DNA from: Saccharina japonica
Taxonomy: Eukaryota; Sar; Phaeophyceae; Laminariales; Laminariaceae
Direction: 5' to 3'
Assembly (NCBI GenBank): GCA_008828725.1
Contig: MEHQ01000451.1
Location: 248,001 to 312,000 of the forward strand
Length of the DNA: 64,000 nucleotides
Shown here: positions 14,701-24,135 of the stretch, piece after piece
Position numbering within the stretch: the first letter of the stretch is position 1
Layout: every line of letters starts with the position of its first letter
Made by a program: the position numbers and the translations under genes
Notes under the pieces: model-generated
Told to the model about the DNA's origin: nothing
Databases searched by the model: none
Seen by the model: the letters and a program-made list of their open reading frames with translations, nothing else

Positions 14701-14731
14701 TCAACTGAAAATCGCGGTGGCCTCCTGCCAT
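2726..14731 (-). CDS. GT31-family glycosyltransferase (beta-1,3-galactosyltransferase-like), 7 exons
   Basis: This is a predicted Golgi type II membrane glycosyltransferase that would transfer a sugar (probably galactose or N-acetyl-hexosamine) in beta-1,3 linkage; the exact donor and acceptor cannot be read from sequence. Exons in transcript order are 14731-14282, 10523-10440, 9809-9648, 8353-8189, 6928-6830, 5843-5733 and 2893-2726. They sum to 1239 nt, or 412 residues plus a TAA stop, close to the usual GT31 length, and every intron is phase 0. Residues about 1-26 are basic and cytosolic, 27-47 form the membrane anchor, and a stem follows. Family landmarks appear in order: LLLAILSGDTEEGREKRDAL (about 139-158), KVVFVISSD, DILYVNAPDGYRN, KADDD (243-247, the metal/nucleotide-sugar site), DKWYDQ, YMQGAFYVLAQPL and NEDVTIG (346-352). 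The start chosen is the ATG at 14731, which gives the short cytosolic tail typical of the family; an upstream in-frame ATG at 14989 would add 86 residues. The donor after exon 5 is GC (CAG|GCAAGG). The acceptor of the last exon is the least certain boundary (AG|AGG at 2893; an alternative AG 3 nt further in exists). Confidence 0.88.
2930..3345. repeat. Minisatellite of 5'-splice-site-like units (array 2)
   Basis: About twelve units of roughly 30-45 bp sit inside the last intron of the GT31 gene, just upstream of its acceptor. On the minus strand most units carry GGCTATTGGGGGTAAGT. That is the same sequence as the real exon 6/intron 6 boundary at 5733. Some units are degenerate (GGTAG, GTGAGC or ATATTGGGG variants). 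Confidence 0.9.
4265..4345 (+). other. tRNA-like / possible SINE head
   Basis: A stretch inside the last GT31 intron resembles the 3' half of a tRNA gene: a T-arm-like GTGAGTTCGAGACTCTC preceded by GGTCAAATGATTGAGATGC, which is loosely A-box-like. No complete cloverleaf can be folded by eye. It may be a tRNA-derived SINE relic or chance. Confidence 0.25.
4925..5170. repeat. Degenerate tandem repeat, about 35 bp unit
   Basis: Six to seven imperfect units share the core CAATTTCGACCCT (or CATTTTCGGCCC) followed by an A-rich spacer. The array lies in the last GT31 intron between the two splice-site-like arrays. Confidence 0.75.
5515..5745. repeat. Minisatellite of 5'-splice-site-like units (array 1), 40 bp period
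   Basis: Six units with a period of 40 bp have their GTAAGT-type cores (read on the minus strand) near 5528, 5568, 5608, 5648, 5688 and 5729. The last unit is the genuine exon 6 donor of the GT31 gene, and the other five lie directly downstream in the intron. The unit therefore contains the last codons of exon 6 plus the donor. Confidence 0.9.
6975..7245. repeat. Degenerate tandem repeat, about 70 bp unit
   Basis: Four imperfect units carry the core GAGGTTAGAGGCAAGGG. They are spaced roughly 65-75 bp and separated by GGCGCAAAAAG-type spacers. The array is in intron 4 of the GT31 gene. Confidence 0.7.
7828..8117. repeat. Direct duplication of an 85 bp segment
   Basis: 7828-7911 and 8030-8117 are near-identical (from GCTCCAACAAC to CCGTACTCAT) and separated by 118 bp. 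Length differences between the copies are not multiples of three, which argues against a coding role. Located in intron 4 of the GT31 gene. Confidence 0.75.
9285..9437. mobile_element. MITE family A, copy 1
   Basis: This short non-autonomous DNA transposon-like element has terminal inverted repeats of about 23 bp. The left end reads ATTACGGGTGTCCATAGTAA and the right end is its complement (TTACTATGGTCCTCCGT). The interior includes ACTAGTAAT repeats and TTTTTACTAACAATATTTGG. It sits in intron 3 of the GT31 gene. Confidence 0.75.
9849..9868 (+). repeat. Interstitial TTAGGG repeat
   Basis: Three tandem TTAGGG units are followed by TTCG. This is a short interstitial telomere-like run within intron 2 of the GT31 gene. 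Confidence 0.7.
10570..10762. repeat. CAT/CAC trinucleotide microsatellite
   Basis: Interrupted runs of ATC and ACC triplets lie just upstream (in gene orientation) of GT31 exon 2. They produce long poly-Ile, poly-Thr or poly-Asp frames that are not genes. Confidence 0.9.
10790..12176. mobile_element. TIR element family C, degenerate copy
   Basis: Blocks match the better-preserved copy at 30748-31499: TTTTTCTGAACG near 10815, AACTAAGTAATTACGAGGCAAC near 11625, a CACGCCGTT/GCACACGT stretch near 11700-11740, TCCTCAAGACCCGAATAC near 11790 and the right end AGCTTGAACCAGCCT near 12165. It is interrupted by the tandem duplication at 10897-11233. It lies in intron 1 of the GT31 gene. Confidence 0.55.
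10897..11233. repeat. Tandem duplication, two copies of about 167 bp
   Basis: 10897-11063 and 11064-11233 are almost identical, both running from CTTTGATTTCGAGC to GGGCTCGGATGCTTC. They differ by a few bases in the poly-T/TTATCGATTT segment. The near identity implies a recent event. Confidence 0.9.
12310..12481. mobile_element. Short TIR element (family H)
   Basis: A terminal inverted repeat of about 17 bp (GGCCCGCTCATAAGAAA and the complement of TTTCTTATGAGAGGGCC) bounds 172 bp. The interior contains further TTTCTTAT motifs. It is a non-autonomous element in intron 1 of the GT31 gene. Confidence 0.55.
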
Positions 14732-14989
14732 TGTCGTTGTAACCCGTCGAGATCGACGTCGAGATGTCGTCGGGGAGTGGCAGGGGGCGTAGCTGCTGGC
14801 GACGTCCTTTTGCGAGGAGTGCCTTGAATCCATGTGGCGTTTGCTGGCGCTCCCTCTGCCCTGCTTGTCATCGTTTGGGCACATCACATTCGAAAGCGAT
14901 GTCCCCTGTCTATGATATGGTAGCTTTTTGCACGTACGAGGTGCCCGTGGTACCGGTGTTATAACGAAGTGCTTTTCGTTCCGAAACAT

Positions 14990-16844
14990 TGTAACGAGCG
15001 CGAGATCTCGGGCGATTTTTGTATCACCTTGAGATGGCGTTTTTGTTGTCCAAATCTAGCGCTCTCTCTCAATGACTCGCGACGTCATGTGCATCATGTC
15101 GTGCTTTGCGTTTGGCTTGTCGTGCCTGGCCTGCTGTGTGGTGCTTCGCTTTGGTGGTCGGCCATATTTGATACTCGCACGCCGGCCTAGCTGTTTGTTG
15201 TTGTCGTTGATTGTTGCTGTTTTAGCTGCTACTGCTGCTGTGGTGTCTGTTTTCGCTGTCCGTCTTCGTTTTTGTATGAGTGTTCCACACTACTGTAGTA
15301 TAGTAGTAATAGTGTAGTCTACGAAGGGAGGCAGGGGATTATATGAAGATGTTTGCATGCGCCCACATATATATTTGCCCCGTGCGCGCATATACATGAA
15401 ACTCTAGCGCCACGGACGGAGCCGTGGCTGTACCGCTACTGTAGTATACATGCAATCACGTTTTTTACCCACACCATACATCATACATACATCATACAAG
15501 ATACATGATACATACGAAGTACAGGTGCCCGATGACAAGGCCCACACTAATAGCTATATATATACCGGCGTCCAATACATGTTAACACAGCAAGCATGCA
15601 AGGCAAGCGCGTGGGCTGCTCTGCTCTGCCCACCACTACAAGTACTACCATCGTTTGATCGACCATGGTTAGCATGATTATGATTACGCATTAACGCCAC
15701 CAACCAGGTAAATAAACTAAGTACGTAGACACCACGAACATCATCAACGGTATCTTGTTTGTGTCGTCAGGCCCCAGCATGTAACCTATATACCGGTCGG
15801 TATACTACACGCACCTTGCACGCACCTTGCACGCACCTTGCACGCACCTTGCACGCACCACGCGTAATCAAATAAGCAGCCAAATGTACTTACATGCATG
15901 TTTCGCCATCGGCGAGAGGGTAGACTTCACACTTGACTTCTAAAAGTATTACAATGATCAACAACGCTGAATATCGACCGGTCAGGATAATTCACAAGCT
16001 ATTCATACGTAGCTGACGTGTTTTATAAAATTGAAAAAATATGTCAGCTGTGAGTACGACGAGTTGAATGGTTGAAACTCAACTTTGCAAGTGCGTAATG
16101 CGTCAGGCACTTGTTCAAGTGTGCTTTTACTATTATAATATTCAAATCTGCAACTTATAATGGTGAGATGGTGAGTCGTCCGCGCGTGTTCTATACTATA
16201 TTCATTCCTCATGGTGAAGATATATAAGCCATTGACTCCTCTGGATGCTGTCAGGGTCAACAGGACGATTGTTCATAACCATTCTGCGTACTGATACTAT
16301 ATAACCTGCAAAGGAGTAGGAGGGGGATTACATGGTCATATCACGTCAAACAACAAGTACATCGATCGGTATCCTACTTGTATCGCTACAAACTACGTAG
16401 AATTACCATGTACGAGAATAGTAAGAACCCAATTGACAACAAAAAACACACACACAACCTGTGTTTCTTAGTTTTTATTGTAAAATGAAAAACAAACCAG
16501 CGGGGTGGACTTTCTCGACGAATTTACGGGTACTAAAAACGTGTTTTCACTGTTTTCGGCTTGGGTTTACAGTACGAGGTATACCTGCCTGTGCTCCGTC
16601 TCCAAAATTGGTGTTTGTTTGTTATTGTTACTTTGTTACTTTGTTTTCGTGCTCCCCCTGGTGTACTAGATATTATTGAAATCATGGACCCCAGAGTATA
16701 CATATATACGCGAACAACACGCCACAGATGGGGGGGGGGGGGGTACGTACGGTGAACGCCACATTTTATAAACATTTTTGGTGCGAAGGTCGTATGATAC
16801 CAAAAATCTCTTAATGCCTGCGCGCAGCAAGTACTATAGTAACA
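14990..16844. other. Upstream region of the GT31 gene, no gene recognised
   Basis: This should include the promoter and 5' UTR of the GT31 gene, but I see no unambiguous core-promoter element. A short tandem run of CACGCACCTTG (11 bp, about four to five copies) lies at 15815-15862. The rest is AT-rich unique sequence with short ACGTAC palindromes. Confidence 0.4.
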
Positions 16845-17165
16845 CTTGCAAGTTGTTTTAATGCGTTACCAGGGATGCGGCAGTGGTATACGCAGGATCG
16901 CTAACTAATTAACAAACACGGATCATGGGAGGGAGAAGAGTTTTTTTTTATGAAGCCATTTTACCAAGTAGGTTTAGGGTACATCGTAGGGATAAAAAGA
17001 AGAAGAAGAAGAAGAAATTGCAAATTGTTTTAGTGCGTTGCCAGGCATGCGGCAGTGGTATACGCAGGATCGCTATCTAATTAACAAACACGGATCAGGG
17101 GAGGGAGAAAACGTTTTTTGGATGAAGCCATATTACCAAGTAGGGATAGGGTAGGGATAAGGAAG
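16845..17165. repeat. Tandem duplication of about 145 bp
   Basis: 16845-16990 and 17022-17165 share GCGGCAGTGGTATACGCAGG, AATTAACAAACACGGATCA, the GGGAGGGAGAA segment and ACCAAGTAGG. They are separated by a GAA-rich spacer. No coding frame spans both copies. Confidence 0.8.
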
Positions 17166-17225
17166 GACAGAAGGCAGAGCAGAAGAGAAGAGGAGAGAGG
17201 AGACAGGCAAGAGGCAGGCAGACAG

Positions 17226-17578
<353 letters not shown>

Positions 17579-17819
17579 AAAACATAAAAAAGAAGAGGGA
17601 AAACAAGAATAATAACAAGAATACTGAGAACAAGGATAAGAACAACTCTCATTAGTATTGGTGTACTGGTATTAACTGTATTAAACAGACCTCCCTCGGG
17701 TGATAGTATTAGATACATTGACACGCAAAATGTTTTCGAATGAACCTTGGATGCGCCAAGCAAAGCTCAAACACAATGACGCTGGCAGTAGACAGCTGAC
17801 GAAGCAAGTTGTTCATGAC

Positions 17820-19085
17820 GAATTATACCCCCCCCTACGGCCATGCACGACATGAGTACCCCCCCCCCCCCCGGGGTTGATATTCATAGATAGTAGAGAC
17901 AAAACGATCGATATCCTAGGAGATAGATGGTGGCCACAGGCGGCGAAACAGAAAGGGGATAAGGTTAGCAACGACGTTCTACGTAATACACGGAAACAAC
18001 GAAATGAGCGCCGAACTGTTAGAGGTGCCCCTAATATGAATAGGAACGGTGTTCCGTCTCGATTGGGGTGCGCGGTCAATGGTCAAATGACTAAGGCAAG
18101 CAACAAATGATGGCATCATACCCCCCCCCTCCCGCCACAGGGGTTGAGAACCTTAGCTCTTAGCTCCGCACATCATGGAGGATTATCGCATCACGTAGTG
18201 TGTTGTATATGGCAAGGAAGCCACGAGGCAGATACTACATTGTGTACCCATGGCTAGCAGCTGTCTCTGGAAATTCACAAAACAGATGAAGCCGTTCAAC
18301 GCCGTCGTCCTTATTATACAAGAAAGTGCGCACAAGGTGTCTAAGTCCGCCTCACAAGCGGCTCTTATTACAATAGGATGCAGTTTAACCTTCACGCGAC
18401 TCGTCCACGGCTAACGGCGCTTCGCGCTTGGTGCGATCATTTTGTCTGCCTGGTCGGTGAAAACACGACGTGCTCCGCCCCGGCATTGTTGTAGGGATAC
18501 GAGGGTCTATGGCCATACCGCTACGGCCATATATATGCATGGAAACGAGTACCCCCCCCCCCTGTGCAAAGTTATTAGTCGTACCACGTAGTCTGTATAT
18601 GGTAAGGCACCCACGAGGCAGATGCATGGTATACCCATTGCTGTTTCTGAAACTGAAAACACCAGGAAACACACCAATTCATTGCAAGCCCGCCTCACAA
18701 GCGGTTCCTAGTAGGGTGCAGCCCATCCTTCACGCGACTCGTCCACGGCTAACGGCGCTTCACCCTTATTGGAGCAATCAGTGTCTGCCTGATCAGTGAA
18801 AACACGACTTGCTCCGTCCCAGCATTGTTGGAATACGTGGGTCTCCGGCCATACCACTACGGCCATGCATGACAATGAGTACACCCCCCCCCGCCCGAAA
18901 CAGGTAGGCGATAAGACTAGCTAAATTTTTCCATGTAATATATGGAAACAACGTAATAAGCGCCCAAATGTTGGGAGGTGTCTCTATTAGGAGTAGGAGC
19001 CGTGCTTCGTCTCAAAAGGAATGCGTGATCAACAGTTAAATTACTAAGGAAATCGACAAATGAGTACCCCCCCCCCGCCCCGCCT
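17820..19085. repeat. Cluster of poly-C-bearing dispersed repeats (family E)
   Basis: Several copies carry a conserved lead-in (CTACGGCCATGCATGACA) followed by a run of 8-14 C. Associated bodies include GGAAACAACG, CAATGGTCAAATGACTAAGG, CACGAGGCAGAT and CCGCCTCACAAGCGG. Approximate blocks are 17830-18125, 18184-18560, 18590-18895 and 18895-19085. Related copies lie at 29040-29100, 44465-44790 (inverted) and 45565-45632. The order of segments suggests a non-autonomous element repeatedly inserted next to itself. Confidence 0.7.
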
Positions 19086-19494
19086 CCCTAGTCATGTATG
19101 GTGCTGTTGGTGCACATTTGCAAACGGTGCACGGCATTTCCATCCGTGCAGTGTATGTGTGCATGCAGGAAGTATCAATACAAAGCATACCCCCAACACC
19201 CCCAGTATAGTTTGCTGAAAAATCGGAACACATATGGTGTAAGCGCTGCCTGTGCAATGTCGTTGTGCCGCTTAGCCTGATGACGATTTTGTTCCAGCAT
19301 GTGGTGCGTGGCGTGTGGAGTGTTAGGACCTGGCCAAGATAAGAGCACACTGAGGGCACACCATTACTATATACTAAGGCTAGGAATTCGGTCGATTATT
19401 CTTATGGGGTTTGATTAGGGCCTGGCTGTTGTGTGGATATATTGGTCATTTCTGTTAAACAAAATTCGAAAAAAAAATGACTTCCCGGAGGAAG

Positions 19495-20340
19495 ACAGCC
19501 CAAGGACAGCCCACAGGCAGCCCACGGGCGATATCCCGTGGACGGCCCATGAGCAGAACGAAGACAACCCATGGATAGCCGACGGGAGGCAGCCACGGGC
19601 ACCGCATAGACAGGCCATGGGCAGCCCAGGGGCAACGTATCGACAGGCCATGGACAAACCGAAGACGGCCAACGTATAACCCACGAGCAACCGCGAGCAA
19701 CCCACAGGCAGCCCACGAGAAACCCAGGGGAAGCCCACGTCCAGCCCATGAGCATCCTACGGGCATGCCACGGACAGCTCATGGACAACCCACGCGCAGC
19801 CCATGGGCGGACCGAAAGCAGCCCGCGAGAAGCCCATGGGCAACCCACTGGCATCCCAAGGGCACCCCACGGGCATCTCACGGGCATCCCAAGGCCATCC
19901 CACGGGCAGCCCACGGGCACCCCACGGGCCTTCCACGGGCACCTCACGGGCCTTTCACGGGCCTTCCACGGGCTTCCCACGGGCATCCCAAAAACACCCT
20001 AAGGGCAGCCCACGGAAACCTCACGAGCATCCCACGGGCATCCCACAGGCGTCCCACGGGCATCCCACGGGCAGCCCACGGCCTGCTGCCGGGCTATCCA
20101 TGGACTGCCCACGAGGAGCCCTGTGAGCTTCCCATGGGCTTCCCGCGGGCTGTCCATGGGCTGCTCTGGCATGCCAGTGGGCTTCCCGTGGGGTTCCCAT
20201 GGCCTGTCCGTGGGATGTCTTCGTGCCGCCCACGGGCAGCTTGTGGGAAGTCTGCGGGATGCCCGGTGGATGTCCTTGGGATTCCCGTGGGATGCCCGTG
20301 GGATGCTTGCGGGATGGCCATGGGCTATCCGCGGCGTATT
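19495..20340. repeat. Inverted minisatellite (CCCACGGGCA family)
   Basis: The left arm (about 19500-20095) is built from units of 10-12 bp of the form CCCACGGGCA(TC). The right arm (about 20125-20340) is the same unit in the opposite orientation (GCCCGTGGGAT), so the array switches strand near 20110. Long open frames on both strands come from the repeat and are not called as genes. Confidence 0.9.
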
Positions 20341-20535
20341 ATTCCCATGGAAGGCGATATGCGATTCATCAAAAAGACAAATAATGTTGACACCTCCGAG
20401 CCTATTGGAGTTGCGGGCACGCGGACACACATGATTTCAAAGCACGAAAGTTTTTACAAAACGCGAAATGTTTGAAAAAAATGAGCATGCGAGAAAAGGC
20501 TATTCGCCGAGTGAAACGAGCAAGGATGTTTTACG

Positions 20536-20655
20536 TATCACGGAGGACCATAGTAAATAGGACCAAATACTGTTAGTAAAAATAACGAAACCTTTAGTTT
20601 TTTGTGTGTACCGTAGATGTGAAGGTCCTATTTACTATTATGGTACTCCGTGATA
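20536..20655. mobile_element. MITE family A, copy 2
   Basis: A compact 120 bp element has terminal inverted repeats TATCACGGAGGACCATAGTA and TACTATTATGGTACTCCGTG followed by ATA. The interior contains GTTAGTAAAAATA and GTGTACCGTAG, which are shared with the other copies. Confidence 0.8.
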
Positions 20656-23013
20656 GTCGGTTTTAACAATTTCACTGAATGTTACTGTACCTCAAGTGAT
20701 ACATACCAAATTTTCGTTCTACATCATGACACAGCAGTAGAACCGCTTTTCGTACTGGTATCACGCATGGGCTGCGACGAAACCGCAACGAGACGAGACA
20801 TAAGGACGCACTGCGGAGAGGTGAGAGAGGGAGGGGGGGGGGCGACGAAGCAAACAGCTTCACTCACCAACATGTACAGGTCAGGCCGTGCTATTGATCC
20901 AAGCGGTACCATCAGGAAGCATGTATCAGTCGTCCAACAACACCGAACAACCTCGTGCACAATGTAGCTCTCGCAGATGAGCACGATTGGCTCATCCATT
21001 AGTTAATGTGAAGAGAGGGTTCAACATATTAACATGTTTTCTAAGTCACTCGGGCGCTAGTTTTCTAGAGAGCGACGAGGGGAGGGGGGCAGAGGAGCGG
21101 AGGGAGCCCACCACGAACGCGCTACAACGAGATCGCGACGAGACTAGAGCTTGCATATGAGTACTCGCTTTCCACACACCAAGTGTGATTCCTTCTTACT
21201 TCCTCGGATAATGGGGTGGCGATTTCTTAGATGTATGAGGGGAGGATGAAATGACTTTAGCATGGCAGCTCCCGACTTTTTTGGTCTCTGGATTTCTGGA
21301 TTTCGTGTTTTTATTTTTTCTGGATGGCTCAGTTTATCATGGGACGTTTTCTTAGTCAATCCCAGGGGAAAACGCGCGTGGGGGTGTTGCAGAGTGAACA
21401 GAGGGGGGCCAGTCAGACAGACAGGTTTTGACTTTTGCCAACAGACATCCCAGATAAATCTGGGAATTTCGTGCACTTGGCGAGCTAAAGCTTGGGCGTG
21501 GTGATATTGGAGGCGCGCCCTTGGCAACGACATTACATGGCAGTGTTGCACGGCATGCGGGCGAAAACGAATGCACGTGTTTCAGGGTATATAGTGTGGC
21601 ACTACGTATCATCATGATAGTGCCCATGGCATGCCCACACAGCGAGGGTGGCCTCAATACTTTGTGGTTTGGCGAATTGCCGGACCTTCTAGAGTCGGGC
21701 ACGTTTTGAGTTTTCGCGGCAAAGGACTTGTCTAAACTGGGGAACTATACCGCACTTATCTCGTACTTAGCATATGATCAGAATGCGTATCGTAGAGGCG
21801 ACTAAAGACTACCAGGTATTCATATCAATAGAGTGTATTAATAAGGCATCACATCACGCACCGGCAGCAGTCAGTGTGTGGAGAGCCGTAAGGCCATCTT
21901 CTCCAGACAAGACAGATGACTCCAGAGGAGGCGGACAGGTCAAGGAAGGGTCAAACTACAAAACACCCACGTACCGCTGCACTGCCTGTGGTAACAAGTC
22001 ACATAATAACTTCACACAAACCCCGACCCTTCCCCAAACACCAAGAGACTCAGCACAGAAGAAGCCACGTCACATTCAGCAGTAGCCAAGTCAAGGCACG
22101 CCATTGAAGCACCATCACGGGGTATATACTATAGTACTCTGCGAAAACGACCGACCAACCAACCAACGTGCCGCAGCAAAATCCCCCTCCATGGCAACCA
22201 TTGGCCGGCAACAAAAATGAAAACCTTCACCTTTCCCTACCCCTTCCGAAAGCCGAAAACCGGCCTTGGCGAACAAAATCCATCTTGAACCGACACATCT
22301 GGCCATAACAATAGGGTGTACCGTAAAACTTCCTCAAAACTCCTGGGACGGTTTACAAACGTGCGGGAAAAAAAAATGCGGGGTGCCCCCTCTGCAGCAT
22401 ACTGCACGCATTCAATCGTCGACAACCATCTTCGATACTCAAAACGATGCGTCCAAAATGGCAAATAAATCCGCCCGTTGTCAAAACACGACCGCCCCCT
22501 TCCTTTCCCCTCGCCCTCCCGCTTCTCCCCCACCTCCGGCTCCTTTAGGAGGCACTGCTTACCGAGTAGTGTCGGCTTAACTTTGCCGTCCGCACGTACG
22601 TGCAACTCAACGTCGACGGACTGTCTATCGGCACTCCGTCAAGCATGTTTTCCTCAGAACGCTCTACAGGGACTGAATGCTCCTGAGACTAGACGCCGAA
22701 ACTGGAATTAACTTGTCCCGGTGAGCGGGTCGGGTCTTGAAAAATAATAGGGAAGACTCCAAACAATGAAAAGGGCTAGAAGCTAGGGGAAAGCGCATAC
22801 ACGACACCTGGTAGGTATTCTGACACCTACCAAAACAACTAGGGGTGGTCGCATGTCCATCGTGGCGACCACATGCAAAATAAAGAAGAAACACAGCAGT
22901 GCGGGTGTGAAGGCATGAGATGCCTGCTGTGTAGGTGCTGTGTAAGAGGAGGCACGAATCATCCGCGCACGGCGCGGCAACGAGCAAAAACGCTGCCCCA
23001 GGTGGCAATAAAA
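20656..23013. other. Region downstream of the CBS/PB1 gene, no gene recognised
   Basis: The part next to 23013 should be 3' UTR of the CBS/PB1 gene. A minus-strand open frame of about 135 codons (22237-22645) is Lys/Glu/Gly-rich in the middle and has no recognised family; I do not call it. The remainder shows no repeat array and no convincing exon. Confidence 0.4.
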
Positions 23014-24135
23014 CTACCTTCTGCTCCTGCTCAAGGTGATCACTAGTATGGCGATGCCCGCGACCACACCGATGCCTATCCCAATCATTGCCATGCTTGA
23101 GCCGGCCGCTTCAGTGTTGGCCTTCACTACCGGCGTACTCTTGGCGGCGGAGTCATCGTCCGCCCCGTCAGCATCCTCTTGCAGCGTGGGTAGCTTGAGG
23201 GACGCCACGAGCTTGAGCGACGGTGCGCTGGAAGCCCTCGCCATGTCCACGGCCTCGTGTAGACTCTCATCTCTGCTCACAACGCGCGATCGCGGAGGGA
23301 CAAAGGAGGAGGAGAGCGTCAACAGGCGCGATAGGGCCGCCGGGGAAAAATAAACTACTACGGGAGAGAAGGACGGCACGGGCTGACAATGGTTCGGCCG
23401 GCATTGAAGGAGAGTATCAGCGATAGTGGCTGTAAATACCCGTAGCTCTACCCTCTGGTAGTACAGTAGTGGTGAAGCCCACCTCTTGGTATGTAAAACG
23501 CGGCAAAATGGTGGCGAGGCCGAAGGTTAGACATTTCCCCACTCGAGCCAGGTGCTGCTGTTGCGTGCGTATACCACGAACTTCCAATCTATCAAACTAT
23601 CGATCCACCTACGAAGCACTGAACCCACCAGGCGGAAAACTGTGCGGTACCTTTGGACTTTAACGCCCCTGCGTGAGGGTCAACGATGCCGCGCTAGCGG
23701 CAGAAGCGTTTGTTTTAATGTTGTTCGAAACGAAAGCGTGGCCTGCGCGTCGACGCCAGAGCAGCAAACCACGCCAGCAAACAAACAAAAACATAATCAA
23801 ATACAACAACGAACGAACAAACCAAACACACAAACCGAACAAAGACACGAAAACTAAACAAGCAGCACACAAATAAAACAAACGCGGACATGTTAACTGA
23901 ACACGCGACCACGTGCATACCACCCCCGCCCCCATGCACTGATGACACACGGTGATGGCACACGGTCAGGAAAAACTCACCCACTGAGCACGATTTGGTC
24001 TCCGTCATCGTCTTGGTACTTGAGCAGGATGGCGTCCTTGGGCATCTTCAGCTTCTCGGACACGGCAAGGAGCACGCTGTCCAACTTTTCGGCGGACGCC
24101 TTGAACTTGTACAAGTGACCCGCATCATCGTTCAC
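23014..24135 (-). CDS. CBS/PB1 gene: PB1 domain and C-terminal membrane tail
   Basis: Exons 24135-23981 and 23272-23014 complete the protein. Joined to the preceding exon they read EKFVYK-VNDDAGHLYKFK, then a Ser/Glu/Lys-rich helix, LLKYQDDDGDQIVLSGDESL (the OPCA-type acidic motif of PB1) and HEAVDMARAS. An acidic linker follows, then a hydrophobic stretch MIGIGIGVVAGIAILVITL and SRSRR before the TAG stop at 23014-23016. Plant CBSCBSPB1 proteins have the same order: four CBS, PB1, one terminal hydrophobic segment. Only one PB1 and one tail are present for four CBS modules. Confidence 0.88.

Noticed and set aside
14732-14989. Upstream ATG of the GT31 gene (86 extra residues)
   Set aside because: The extra segment is Ser/Arg-rich and would give an unusually long cytosolic tail; the ATG at 14731 gives a typical type II topology. 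It remains possible.
19402-20475. Gly/Pro/Trp-rich open frames of up to 236 codons on both strands
   Set aside because: They follow the CCCACGGGCA minisatellite and its inverted arm; no start context, splice sites or family resemblance.
22237-22645. Minus-strand open frame with Lys/Glu/Gly-rich middle
   Set aside because: It lies just past the stop of the CBS/PB1 gene and reads like GC-rich UTR or intergenic sequence; no family recognised.
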